A stretch of 64,000 nucleotides of DNA from NCBI GenBank assembly GCA_016719885.1, contig JADJYF010000005.1:248001-312000 (forward strand), written 5' to 3'. Below the pieces are notes generated by a model. That model did not search any database. It was given only the letters and a program-made list of their open reading frames with translations, and was not told where the DNA came from. Both the position numbers and the translations under genes were made by a program. Positions within the stretch are counted from its first letter, which is position 1. Each line of letters opens with the position of its first letter. This DNA is from Pseudomonadota bacterium (GTDB lineage Bacteria; Pseudomonadota; Gammaproteobacteria; Ga0077536). Below are positions 39,350 through 48,105 of the stretch, in pieces.

Positions 39350-39430
39350 CACGCTCGCGCCAGGCGCCGAGCGCGCCCGTGAGTTTCGTCAACTAGAACC
39401 CGTAAGCCTGGTCAGGGACTCGAAAGCCCA

Positions 39431-42400
39431 ATGAAACGCATCAAGAAACTGCTGGTGGCCAACCGTGGCGAAATCGCCATTCGTGTCATGCGCGCCGCCG
39501 CCGAGCTCGACATCGACAGCGTCGCCATCTACTCCCACGAAGATCGCTTCGCCCTGCATCGCTTCAAGGTCGGGCAGGCGCACCAGGTTGGCGCCGGTTG
39601 TACGCCGGTGCAGGCCTACCTGCAGATCGACGAAATCGTGCAGGTGGCGCTGGACTCGGGCTGCGATGCCGTACACCCGGGCTATGGCTTCCTGGCGGAA
39701 AGCCCCGAATTCGCCGACGCCTGCAGTGCCGCCGGCCTGATCTTCGTCGGTCCGCCGCCGTCGGTGATGCGCCTGCTCGGCAACAAGGTCGCGGCGCGCG
39801 AGCTCGCCGCACGCAGTGGCGTGCCCTTGATGCCGGCCACCGCCGCCTTGCCGCGCGAGCCGGCCGAGATTGAAAAGCTCGCCGAGGGTATCGGCTACCC
39901 GCTGATGCTGAAGGCCTCGTGGGGCGGCGGCGGGCGCGGCATGCGCGTCATCGAAGGCCCGGACACGCTGCACGAACTGGTCGATATCGGGCGCAAGGAA
40001 GCCGGGCTCGCGTTCGGCAACGACGAGGTCTACCTCGAAAAGCTGGTGCGCCGCGCGCGCCACGTCGAAGTGCAGATCCTCGGCGACAGCCACGGCAACA
40101 TCGTGCACCTGTTCGAGCGTGACTGCACGGTGCAGCGGCGCAACCAGAAAATCGTCGAACGCGCGCCGGCGCTATATCTCGACAGCGCGCAGCGCGAACA
40201 AGTGTGCGGCGCGGCCTTGGCGCTGTGCCGCAAGGCCAGCTACGTGAACGCCGGCACCGTCGAATTCCTGCAGGACGCCGACACCGGTGCGTTCTATTTC
40301 ATCGAGGTCAATCCGCGCATCCAGGTCGAGCACACGGTGACCGAGGCGATCACCGGCATCGATATCGTCAAGGCGCAGATCCGCATCGCCGAAGGCCACG
40401 CCATCGGCAGTGAAGAATCGGGCGTGCCGCTCCAGGCCGACATCAGCATGCGTGGTCACGCCGTGCAGTGTCGCGTCACCTCGGAAGACCCGGAGAATAA
40501 CTTCATTCCCGACTACGGCACCATCACCGCCTATCGCAGTCCGGCCGGTTTCGGCATTCGTCTCGATGCCGGCACCGCCTATGTCGGCGCGCGCATCACG
40601 CGCTATTACGACTCGCTGCTGGTCAAGATCACGGCGTGGGCCAACAGCCCCGAGGAAGTCTCGCAGCGCATGCTGCGCGCGCTGCGCGAATTCCGCATCC
40701 GCGGCGTCAACACCAACCTGCGCTTCCTGATCGGTCTGCACGAGAACGCGCAGTTCCGGCGCGCCGAGTACACCACGCGCTTCATCGATGAGACGCCGGA
40801 GCTGCTGGTGTTTGCTCGGCGTCGCGATCGTGCGTCGCGCCTGCTGCGCTTCATCGGTGAGGTGGCGGTCAACGGCAATCCGGCGGTGATCGGTCGCGCG
40901 CGACCGCGGGTGCTGCGACGGCCCCACGCGCCCGACACCGGCGGCCTGCCGATAGCGAGCGGCAGCCGTGCGCGTTTCGAGGCCTTGGGTGCGCGCGGTT
41001 TCGCGCAATGGATGCTCGACCAGCCGCAGGTGCTGGTCACCGACACCACGTTCCGTGACGCCCACCAGTCGCTGCTCGCGACCCGTGTGCGCAGCTATGA
41101 CATGCTGGCGGTGGCCGATGCCTATGCGCGCCTGGTGCCCGAGCTGCTGTCGGTCGAATGCTGGGGCGGTGCGACCTTCGACGTGGCGATGCGTTTCCTG
41201 CACGAATGCCCGTGGCGGCGTCTGACCGCCCTGCGCGAGCGCATGCCCAACATCCTCACGCAGATGCTGCTGCGCGCCTCCAATGGCGTCGGGTACAAGA
41301 ACTACGCCGACAACGTCGTCATTCATTTCGTGCAGCAGGCGGCCGATGCCGGCGTCGACATCTTCCGCATTTTCGATTCCCTGAACTGGGTCGAGAACAT
41401 GCGCATCGCCATCGATGCGGTGACCGCCACCGGCAAGATTGCCGAAGCCGCGGTCTGCTACACCGGCAACCTCAGCGACCCGCGCTGCACCAAGTACGAC
41501 CTGAAGTACTACGTGTCCATGGCCAAGGAGCTGGAGGCCGCCGGCGCGCACGTGCTCGGCATCAAGGACATGGCGGGGCTGTGCCGGCCGCAGGCGGCGC
41601 GCGACCTGGTGCGCGCCCTGAAGCAGGAAATTTCGATCCCGATCCACTTCCACACCCACGACACCAGCGGCATCGCCGCCGCCAGCGTGCTGGCCGCGGT
41701 GGAAGCCGGCGTCGATGCGGTCGACGCCGCGGTCGACGCCATGAGCGGCCTTACTTCGCAGCCCAACCTCGGCTCGATCGTCGAAGCGCTGCGCCACGGT
41801 CCGCGCGAAACCGGTCTCGACCCGGACGCCATACGCAAGCTGTCCCATTACTGGGACGAAGTGCGCGGCAACTACCTTGCCTTCGAAAGCGAGGAGCGTG
41901 CCGGCGCCTCGGAAGTCTACGTGCACGGCATGCCCGGCGGGCAGTACACCAACCTGCGTGAACAGGCGCGCTCATTGGGGCTCGGCGAGCACTGGCCGGA
42001 AGTGGCGCGGGCCTATGCCGAGGTCAACGACATGTTCGGCGACATCGTCAAGGTCACGCCCAGTTCCAAGGTGGTGGGCGACATGGCCTTGATGATGGTG
42101 ACCAGCGGCCTGACGCGCGCGGCGGTCGAAGACCCGGCGGTCGACGTTGCCTTTCCGGAATCGGTGGTGTCGTTCTTCCGCGGCGATCTCGGCCAGCCGC
42201 CCGGCGGTTTTCCCGTCGCGCTGCAGAACAAGATCCTGGATGGCGCAGCGCCGATCACGGTGCGACCGGGCTCGGTGTTGCCGCCGGTCGACCTCGCGGC
42301 GGCGCGCGCCGAGGCCGAGCACAAGGTCGACCGCCACATCAGCGAACACGAACTTGCGTCCTATCTCATGTATCCCGAGGTGTTCGTCGACTACGCCCAC

Positions 42401-42871
42401 ACGCGGCGCATGTATGGCGACCTGACGGACCTGCCGACCTCGGTGTTCTTCTACGGCATGGAGCTGGGTGAGGAGATCAGCGTTGCGCTCGATCACGGTC
42501 CGACGCTCGTGATCCGCTATCTCGGCACCAACGAGCACCACGACGACGGCATGCGCACCGTCTACTTCGAGCTGAACGGTCAGCCGCGCACGGTCAAGGT
42601 CGAAGACCGTACCCAGACCGTGAGCAAGCCGCCGCGCGCCAAGGCCGAAGCCGGTAACGCGCGCCATGTCGGCGCGCCCATGCCAGGGCTCATCGCCCAG
42701 ATCAACGTGCGCAGCGGCGACGAGGTCAGCAAGGGTGACGCGCTCATGACCATCGAGGCGATGAAGATGCAGACCAGCATCCGCGCCGAGCGCGACGGTC
42801 GCATCGCCGAGGTGGCGGTGCAGCCCGGCGCACAGGTGGAATCGAAAGACCTGCTGGTGGTGTTCGAATAG
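39431..42871 (+). CDS. pyc: Pyruvate carboxylase, single chain
   Basis: 1146 residues, a biotin enzyme making oxaloacetate from pyruvate and bicarbonate. The biotin carboxylase part (about 1-450) has LLVANRGEIAIRVMRAA, the ATP-grasp loop KASWGGGGRGMRVIE and FIEVNPRIQVEHTVTE. The carboxyltransferase (about 535-820) has DTTFRDAHQSLLATRVRSYD and the metal-binding HFHTHDTSG. The conserved C-terminal PYC domain follows, and a biotinyl domain with EAMKMQ (Lys1112). Normal length. It supplies anaplerosis; no birA or regulator is next to it. Confidence 0.96.
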   Translation: MKRIKKLLVANRGEIAIRVMRAAAELDIDSVAIYSHEDRFALHRFKVGQAHQVGAGCTPVQAYLQIDEIVQVALDSGCDAVHPGYGFLAESPEFADACSAAGLIFVGPPPSVMRLLGNKVAARELAARSGVPLMPATAALPREPAEIEKLAEGIGYPLMLKASWGGGGRGMRVIEGPDTLHELVDIGRKEAGLAFGNDEVYLEKLVRRARHVEVQILGDSHGNIVHLFERDCTVQRRNQKIVERAPALYLDSAQREQVCGAALALCRKASYVNAGTVEFLQDADTGAFYFIEVNPRIQVEHTVTEAITGIDIVKAQIRIAEGHAIGSEESGVPLQADISMRGHAVQCRVTSEDPENNFIPDYGTITAYRSPAGFGIRLDAGTAYVGARITRYYDSLLVKITAWANSPEEVSQRMLRALREFRIRGVNTNLRFLIGLHENAQFRRAEYTTRFIDETPELLVFARRRDRASRLLRFIGEVAVNGNPAVIGRARPRVLRRPHAPDTGGLPIASGSRARFEALGARGFAQWMLDQPQVLVTDTTFRDAHQSLLATRVRSYDMLAVADAYARLVPELLSVECWGGATFDVAMRFLHECPWRRLTALRERMPNILTQMLLRASNGVGYKNYADNVVIHFVQQAADAGVDIFRIFDSLNWVENMRIAIDAVTATGKIAEAAVCYTGNLSDPRCTKYDLKYYVSMAKELEAAGAHVLGIKDMAGLCRPQAARDLVRALKQEISIPIHFHTHDTSGIAAASVLAAVEAGVDAVDAAVDAMSGLTSQPNLGSIVEALRHGPRETGLDPDAIRKLSHYWDEVRGNYLAFESEERAGASEVYVHGMPGGQYTNLREQARSLGLGEHWPEVARAYAEVNDMFGDIVKVTPSSKVVGDMALMMVTSGLTRAAVEDPAVDVAFPESVVSFFRGDLGQPPGGFPVALQNKILDGAAPITVRPGSVLPPVDLAAARAEAEHKVDRHISEHELASYLMYPEVFVDYAHTRRMYGDLTDLPTSVFFYGMELGEEISVALDHGPTLVIRYLGTNEHHDDGMRTVYFELNGQPRTVKVEDRTQTVSKPPRAKAEAGNARHVGAPMPGLIAQINVRSGDEVSKGDALMTIEAMKMQTSIRAERDGRIAEVAVQPGAQVESKDLLVVFE

Positions 42872-42883
42872 CCGAAAGTCAGC

Positions 42884-44185
42884 TCACGCGCCGAGCAGTT
42901 CGTGCACGGCGCGGATCTCCTTTTCCGCTTCCTCCACCAGCAACAGTCGACGCGACGGCGACAGGCTGCCGTCGCGCAGCTTGCGGTAGGCCGCGATGTG
43001 CTCGATGGCCGGCACCGCGTCGGACCACGCCGGCGGCGCCTTGTCGTGCGCATGCGCCAGCACGATGCAATCGCTGAGATCGAGCGCGTCCTGTTCGGTG
43101 CGCGTCCAGCGTTCGGCCTCGAGCGTGGCGCTGACGATACTGTCGGGGAAATGCCAGGCGCGCAGCACCATCGAACCCACCGCGCCGTTCAGTTCACGCG
43201 CAAGCATCTTGAGCGTTTGCCGATCGATGGCGGCGCGTGCGTGCACCGGCCATTCGCGCAGCAGCACCAGCATGCCGATGTCGTGCACGAGGCCGGCCAG
43301 CAGGGCTTGCTCGGCGTTCAGGCGCTGACTGTGCCGCGCGATGACATAACTGAGCGCCGCGATGCGGGAACTGTGCTGCCAGGCCATGCGCATCAGGGCA
43401 CGGGTCTCGCTGTCGAGCGCGCTGAACAGGTCCTTGATCGTGAAAGCGGTGATGAGGTCGCGCGTGGCGGCGATGCCCATGCGCATTACGGCGTCCTGCA
43501 CGCCCTGCACCGGGCTGGCGGCGGCATAGGCCGCGCTGTTGGCGACCTTCAGGCAGTAGGCGGCGATCACGGCGTCAGCCTGCACCAGCTTGACGATGTC
43601 GGCCACGCCCTTGCCCGGGTCGTTGGCCGCGTCACGGATGCGCATCGCGACGTCCGGCAGGGTCGGCAGCGTGAAGCTGCCATCCATCAATGCGTGCGAC
43701 ACCGCGAACAGCAGCTGGTTGTCGATTGCATGGCTGTCATCCGACAGTTCCTCGACTTCCACGCCGGCGCGGGCGCGCGGCGAGGCTTTCAGATCCAAGA
43801 GCTCCGCCGGCATGCGTACGTAGCAGGCGTCGCGCGTGACGGTCGCCAGCACCCGCGCCTTGGCGTGGGTCGAAAGCGGATGGGCGGTTTCCAGTGAACC
43901 GCCTTCGAGTTCGAAGCCCTGGCCCCTGTCGTCGACGATTTCCACCACGCCGTCCAGCAGGTAGAAAATCCATTGATCGTCCAGGCCCGCGCGAAACAGC
44001 ACTTTGCCCGCCGCGCGGCGCTCGACGCTGGCATGCTGCGCGAGGGCGGCGAACGTCGGGTCGTCGAGCCGGCGCAATGGGATGAGTTTGCGTATGCGCA
44101 GGATTTCCCGCGGCAGACCGGCCAGCGCATCTCCTTCCGGGACGGTGGTGGGAGAAGACACGGCAAGCGATGGGGAAAGCGACAT
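42884..44185 (-). CDS. Cyclic-nucleotide-binding-like and HDOD domain regulator
   Basis: 433 residues from the ATG at 44185. The frame is open to 44344, but that part covers a terminator and is not family-like. The cNMP-binding-like domain (about 30-150) contains GKVLFRAGLDDQWIFYLLDG. The HDOD domain (about 200-400) has LPTLPDVAMRIRDAANDP, ADAVIAAYCLKVANSAAY and GLVHDIGMLVLL. HDOD proteins lack the full HD catalytic pair and act in signalling (stress, motility, c-di-GMP networks). It is convergent with pyc at 12 bp. Confidence 0.87.
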   Translation of the reverse strand: MSLSPSLAVSSPTTVPEGDALAGLPREILRIRKLIPLRRLDDPTFAALAQHASVERRAAGKVLFRAGLDDQWIFYLLDGVVEIVDDRGQGFELEGGSLETAHPLSTHAKARVLATVTRDACYVRMPAELLDLKASPRARAGVEVEELSDDSHAIDNQLLFAVSHALMDGSFTLPTLPDVAMRIRDAANDPGKGVADIVKLVQADAVIAAYCLKVANSAAYAAASPVQGVQDAVMRMGIAATRDLITAFTIKDLFSALDSETRALMRMAWQHSSRIAALSYVIARHSQRLNAEQALLAGLVHDIGMLVLLREWPVHARAAIDRQTLKMLARELNGAVGSMVLRAWHFPDSIVSATLEAERWTRTEQDALDLSDCIVLAHAHDKAPPAWSDAVPAIEHIAAYRKLRDGSLSPSRRLLLVEEAEKEIRAVHELLGA

Positions 44186-44271
44186 GATGGGCACGCGGCG
44201 TCGGAGAGCTATGCGGCTGATAGCGGCTTCCCTCGGCGTGGCTTGAGTGTGAGTGTCGGCGCGCCGACAAG

Positions 44272-44298
44272 AAAAAGCCCGCACGGGGGCGGGCTTTT
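44272..44298 (-). terminator. Rho-independent terminator after the MBL hydrolase gene
   Basis: AAAAGCCCGC and GCGGGCTTTT form a 10-bp stem around six bases. On the minus strand five T follow, so it ends transcripts from the gene at 44489-45142. The plus strand has four T and could work weakly in reverse. Its position supports a start of the HDOD gene downstream at 44185. Confidence 0.75.
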
Positions 44299-44488
44299 GG
44301 GCCGACGATTTGGCCTCGCTGAGCAAGGTCCTCAAGGTGTGCACGGACCGTGTGTGTGCGTGCGGGTGTGACTAGTCACGTCGGGCGGCTGCGGGTGGTC
44401 TCGTCGGTCAGGCTCACCTTCCACACGCCCTGATCCAAGCCTAGCAGCTCATTTTCAAAATGCCAGGCGTCGGCGCCGTGCCTGTTCC

Positions 44489-45142
44489 TCAGTCGAACAG
44501 GGCATCGGCGACAAACGGGTTGGTGCGCCGCTCGAAGCCGAAGGTGGATTCCGGCCCGTGGCCCGGCACGAAGGTCACGTCATTTCCCAGCGGCCACAGC
44601 TTGCTGCGGATCGATTCGATCAACTGAGCATGGTTGCCGCGTGGGAAATCGGTGCGGCCTATCGAGCCCTGGAACAGCACATCGCCAACGAAGGCCACGC
44701 CCGAGGCGTGGTAGAACACCACGTGGCCGGGCGTATGGCCCGGACAGTGCAGCACCTGCATGGTCTCGTTGCCGAAGCTCACCGTGTCGCCGTCCACCAG
44801 CCAGCGGTCGGGCGTGAAGGCGGGCGCGACCGGAAAGCCGTAGCGCGCCGACTGCTGCGGCAAGGACGCGAGCCAGAACTCGTCTTCCGCTTCCGGACCC
44901 TCGATGGGAATGGCGAAGGCGTCGGCGAACACGCGCGCGCCGGCCGCATGATCGAGATGCGCGTGGGTGAGCAGCACCTTGTCGAGCACGATGCCTTCGG
45001 CCTTGACGCGCGCGGCAATGCGATCGAGATCGCCACCCGGGTCGATGACGGCGCCATGGCCGGTCACGCCGCACCACACCACCGAGCAGTTCTGTTGAAA
45101 GGGGGTGACCGGCACCGTGAAACGTTTCAATTCGGCAAGCAC
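44489..45142 (-). CDS. MBL-fold hydrolase, glyoxalase II-like (YcbL type)
   Basis: 217 residues, GTG start (MLAELKRFTVPVTPFQQNC). Compact MBL protein without the C-terminal helical domain of GloB. Metal site: VLLTHAHLDHAAG, CPGHTPGHVVFYH, FVGDVLFQGSIGRTDFPRG and FVPGHGPESTFGFERRTNPF. YcbL-like enzymes hydrolyse S-lactoylglutathione slowly or other thioesters. It has its own terminator 190 bp on. Confidence 0.9.
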   Translation of the reverse strand: MLAELKRFTVPVTPFQQNCSVVWCGVTGHGAVIDPGGDLDRIAARVKAEGIVLDKVLLTHAHLDHAAGARVFADAFAIPIEGPEAEDEFWLASLPQQSARYGFPVAPAFTPDRWLVDGDTVSFGNETMQVLHCPGHTPGHVVFYHASGVAFVGDVLFQGSIGRTDFPRGNHAQLIESIRSKLWPLGNDVTFVPGHGPESTFGFERRTNPFVADALFD

Positions 45143-45279
45143 GCGCGCGACTCCTGCATGGACGTCGCGAGTCTAATGGCGCCGCGCATGGCGTACCAGC
45201 CCGGCGCCGCGCGCCACGCTGAACCCGCGCGCGCCGTGGTTTATAGTCGCTCATCGATCATCGCAAGGAGAACTCAACC

Positions 45280-45750
45280 ATGACGCTCGAAGTCGGCAAG
45301 GCGCCACCGGCCTTCAGTCTGCCGGACGCCGCGGGCAACAAGCGTGCCCTCAAGGATTTCAAAGGGCAGGAAGTGATCCTCTACTTCTACCCCAAGGACG
45401 ACACGCCGGGCTGCACCAAGGAAGCGTGCGGCTTCCGTGACGCATGGGCCACGCTCGAGCAGCGCGGCGTGGTGGTCATCGGCATATCGCCCGACAAGCC
45501 CGAGTCCCACCAGAAGTTCGCCGCCAAGTACCAGCTGCCCTTCATCCTGCTGTCGGACCCGGACAAATCGGTGATGACCAGTTACGGCGCCTTTGGCGAA
45601 AAGCTCATGTACGGCAAGAAGGTCGAAGGCGTGATTCGCTCGACGGTGTGGATAGGCGCCGACGGCAAGCTGCGCAAGCACTGGCCGCGCATCCAGAGCG
45701 CGGCCGACCATCCGGCCAAGGTGCTGGAGGCGCTGGCCGCCGAGCTGTGA
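45280..45750 (+). CDS. bcp: Thioredoxin-dependent thiol peroxidase Bcp
   Basis: 156 residues. FYPKDDTPGCTKEACGFRD has the peroxidatic Cys45 and the resolving Cys50 five residues on, the pattern of E. coli-type Bcp (PrxQ). AAGNKRALKDFKGQEVILYF begins the thioredoxin fold. It reduces H2O2 and lipid peroxides in the cytoplasm. An AAGGAGAA ribosome site precedes the ATG. It stands 180 bp before a second peroxiredoxin. Confidence 0.96.
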   Translation: MTLEVGKAPPAFSLPDAAGNKRALKDFKGQEVILYFYPKDDTPGCTKEACGFRDAWATLEQRGVVVIGISPDKPESHQKFAAKYQLPFILLSDPDKSVMTSYGAFGEKLMYGKKVEGVIRSTVWIGADGKLRKHWPRIQSAADHPAKVLEALAAEL

Positions 45751-45762
45751 GACCCGATGGTC

Positions 45763-45781
45763 CGATAGGCGGCCCCTATCG
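45763..45781 (+). promoter_or_regulatory. Candidate OxyR-like palindrome before the Prx-Grx gene
   Basis: CGATAGG and CCTATCG form a dyad containing ATAG-N7-CTAT, the half-site form of OxyR operators. It starts 12 bp after the bcp stop and about 150 bp before the Prx-Grx start. The expected second half-site is not clear, so this may be chance or part of a weak terminator. Confidence 0.3.
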
Positions 45782-45930
45782 CTCCGCTTGAGACATTCAA
45801 TTTCAAAAGGCCGGCGCGTGTCCCTAGAGTGCTCCCCATGGCGGGCCACCACGGTACGCGCGACGCGATGCCCCACGGGCGCGCCGCCGTCGGCCCACCC
45901 CCACATTGAATGAAAGTCGAGGAGACCATC

Positions 45931-46674
45931 ATGTTCGAGAATAAAGAAGGCAGCCCTGTTCCCAACGTCGTGTTCCGCACCCGTCGCGGCCACGAGTGGG
46001 TGAATGTCAGCAGCGACGAGATTTTCAAAGGCCGCACGGTGGTGGTGTTTTCCCTGCCGGGCGCATTCACGCCGACCTGCTCGTCGTCCCATGTGCCGCG
46101 CTACAACCAGCTGGCGCGTGAATTCAAGAAGCACGGCGTGGACGAGATCGTGTGCGTATCGGTCAACGATGCCTTCGTCATGAACGAATGGCAGGAAGAC
46201 CAGCAGGCCTGGAACATCCGCTTCCTGCCCGATGGCAACGGCGAGTTCACGGCCGGCATGGGCCTTCTGGTCGACAAGGAAGATCTCGGCTTCGGACGAC
46301 GCTCGTGGCGCTACTCGATGCTGGTCAGGAACGGCATCGTCGAGAAGATGTTCATCGAGACCGAGAAGCCGGGCGACCCCTTCGACGTTTCCGATGCCGA
46401 CACCATGCTGCACCACGTCGCGCCCAAGGCGGGCAAGCCGCTGGACGTCACGGTGTTCTCGCGCAAGGGCTGTCCGCACTGCGCGCGCGCCAAGCATGCG
46501 CTGGACACGGCCGACATCGCCTACGAGGAACTGGTGTTGAACAAGGACTACACCGATCGCAGCCTGCGCGCGGTGACGGGCCGCAACACCTTCCCGCAGA
46601 TCTTCGTCAACGGCGAGCACGTCGGCGGCGCGGACGACCTCGAGGCCTGGCTGAAGAAGCCGCGCGCCGCTTGA
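45931..46674 (+). CDS. Peroxiredoxin 5-glutaredoxin fusion protein
   Basis: 247 residues from the ATG at 45931, chosen because GTCGAGGAGACC stands just before it; another in-frame ATG is 21 bases earlier. The Prx5 domain (1-160) has SLPGAFTPTCSSSHVPRY with peroxidatic Cys50. The glutaredoxin domain (about 172-245) has SRKGCPHCARAKHAL (Cys181, Cys184) and NTFPQIFVNGEHVGGADDL. Such hybrids reduce peroxides directly with glutathione, as in Haemophilus. It is probably induced by peroxide together with bcp. Confidence 0.95.
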   Translation: MFENKEGSPVPNVVFRTRRGHEWVNVSSDEIFKGRTVVVFSLPGAFTPTCSSSHVPRYNQLAREFKKHGVDEIVCVSVNDAFVMNEWQEDQQAWNIRFLPDGNGEFTAGMGLLVDKEDLGFGRRSWRYSMLVRNGIVEKMFIETEKPGDPFDVSDADTMLHHVAPKAGKPLDVTVFSRKGCPHCARAKHALDTADIAYEELVLNKDYTDRSLRAVTGRNTFPQIFVNGEHVGGADDLEAWLKKPRAA

Positions 46675-46803
46675 GTGGTGGCGCCGGGAGCGGCACGCGG
46701 GCAGCCATGCCGGCGCCGCTCCCGGCGCGTCCTCCACGGCATTCCTTGACGCTCACGCGCGCGCGTCCCACTATCGGCTGCGGTAGCCGAGGGAGGGGAG
46801 CCC

Positions 46804-47604
46804 ATGACCACCGAGCTTGTCGATGAGGTCGACCGCGAGCGCGGCTTTCATTGGCCCGCGCTGCGCGCGCTGGGTTTGAGCGCGCCGCTGCGCTGGGTCG
46901 ATCGTGGTTTCCACGACATGCTGGCGGCGCCGTCCGCCAGCCTGTTCTACGGCTGCGTGCTGGCCGCGATGGGCTACCTGCTCACGCATTTCTACGGCGG
47001 CGCCGTGGGCCTCGCGCTGACCACCGGCTTTCTCCTGATCGGGCCGTTCCTGGCCGTTGGCCTCTACGATATCTCCCGCCAGGTCGAGCAGGGCAAGCGC
47101 GTGAGCCTCGCGCCGACCCTCACCGCGTGGCGCGACAACCTGCCCGCCATCGGTTTCTATGCCTTGATATTGATGCTGTCGCTGGCGGTGTGGATGCGCG
47201 TGTCGGTGGTGCTGATCGCGCTGTTCATTCCTGACGGTGTCGAGTCCGTGCACGACCTGATGGCTGCCCTGGTTCGCACGCCCGACGCCTGGGTGTTCGC
47301 GTTCGTCTATATCACGGTCGGCGCGGTGTTGGCCGCGTTCAGCTTCGCGAGCTCGGCCGTCGCCCTGCCGCTGCTGCGCGACCATGCCGGCGCCGATGCC
47401 ATCTCCGCCATGATCGTCAGCTTCCAGGTCATACGGCGCAATCCCGGTCCGTTGCTGTTGTGGGCGGCGATCATCGTGGCCGCCACCGCCGCCGGCTTCA
47501 TCACCTGGTTCCTCGGGCTGGTGGTGACCGTGCCCCTGATCGGGCACGCCACCTGGCACGCCTACCGCGAAGCGCTGGATTTCAGCGTCGCGGCGGCGGA
47601 CTGA
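46804..47604 (+). CDS. DUF2189 inner-membrane protein
   Basis: 266 residues with about six membrane helices (GCVLAAMGYLLTHFYGG, GLALTTGFLLIGPFLAVGLY, IGFYALILMLSLAVWMRVSV, a helix near 165-185, and LLLWAAIIVAATAAGFITWF at the end). GLYDISRQVEQGK and GLVVTVPLIGHATWHAYR are typical of DUF2189. A GAGGGGAG ribosome site precedes the ATG. Function unknown; relatives are often called cytochrome c oxidase subunit I-like, without good support. Confidence 0.85.
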   Translation: MTTELVDEVDRERGFHWPALRALGLSAPLRWVDRGFHDMLAAPSASLFYGCVLAAMGYLLTHFYGGAVGLALTTGFLLIGPFLAVGLYDISRQVEQGKRVSLAPTLTAWRDNLPAIGFYALILMLSLAVWMRVSVVLIALFIPDGVESVHDLMAALVRTPDAWVFAFVYITVGAVLAAFSFASSAVALPLLRDHAGADAISAMIVSFQVIRRNPGPLLLWAAIIVAATAAGFITWFLGLVVTVPLIGHATWHAYREALDFSVAAAD

Positions 47605-47608
47605 GCGC

Positions 47609-48007
47609 TCAGCGCCCGAAGGACGCGGTTACCACCTCGGTATCGAGGTATTCGGTCAACGCCACAATCTTGTCGCCGCGCCAGCGGTACACCCAGCAAT
47701 AGACGTTGTTGTAGGTGCCGCCGCGGGTGGTCTTCGATTCGCCCCGACCCTGCACCGCCACGTAGTCGCCCTCGCCGATGACGTTGTCGACGGTGATGTG
47801 CAGGTGCCCGTCCAACAGGCCGCCCAGCGGACCGAGCAAGCGTTCGAGCACGTCGGCCTTGCCGTTGAAGGTGCCGGAAAACTTGGTGTTGCCGATGATG
47901 GTCCATTGCACGCCGTCGTCGAGCAGGCCGAGCAGCGTTTCGGGATTGCCGGCGCCGAGATCGCTGAATCCCTGGCGAATGGCCGCTTTGCGTTGTGCGC
48001 TGTCCAT
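47609..48007 (-). CDS. SnoaL/NTF2-like fold protein
   Basis: 132 residues from the ATG at 48007, which has AGGGGAG just upstream; a longer reading to 48112 lacks a ribosome site and overlaps the next gene. Typical cone-shaped fold: helical start, VQWTIIGNTKFSGTFNGKAD, GDYVAVQGRGESKTTRG and VYRWRGDKIVALTEYLDT. Members are isomerases, hydrolases or binding proteins; the role here is unknown. Convergent with the DUF2189 gene. Confidence 0.83.
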   Translation of the reverse strand: MDSAQRKAAIRQGFSDLGAGNPETLLGLLDDGVQWTIIGNTKFSGTFNGKADVLERLLGPLGGLLDGHLHITVDNVIGEGDYVAVQGRGESKTTRGGTYNNVYCWVYRWRGDKIVALTEYLDTEVVTASFGR

Positions 48008-48105
48008 GAATCTCCCCTGCTGATGGTGATGCTTGAGCGACGCAGCATAGGAGATCCGCGCCCACCCCGGTAGCGGGCCGCGCGCGCTGCGCGGAAGCGC
48101 CGCCG

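Noticed and set aside
44367..44378. Palindrome GTGACTAGTCAC near the HDOD gene
   Set aside because: Twelve bases only, not placed with any promoter-like sequence; may be chance.
44376..44475. Short minus-strand reading stretch with protein-like composition (ENELLGLDQGVWKVSLTDE)
   Set aside because: It has no ATG, GTG or TTG start with a ribosome site and follows directly after the MBL gene. Possibly a gene remnant; not supportable as a gene.
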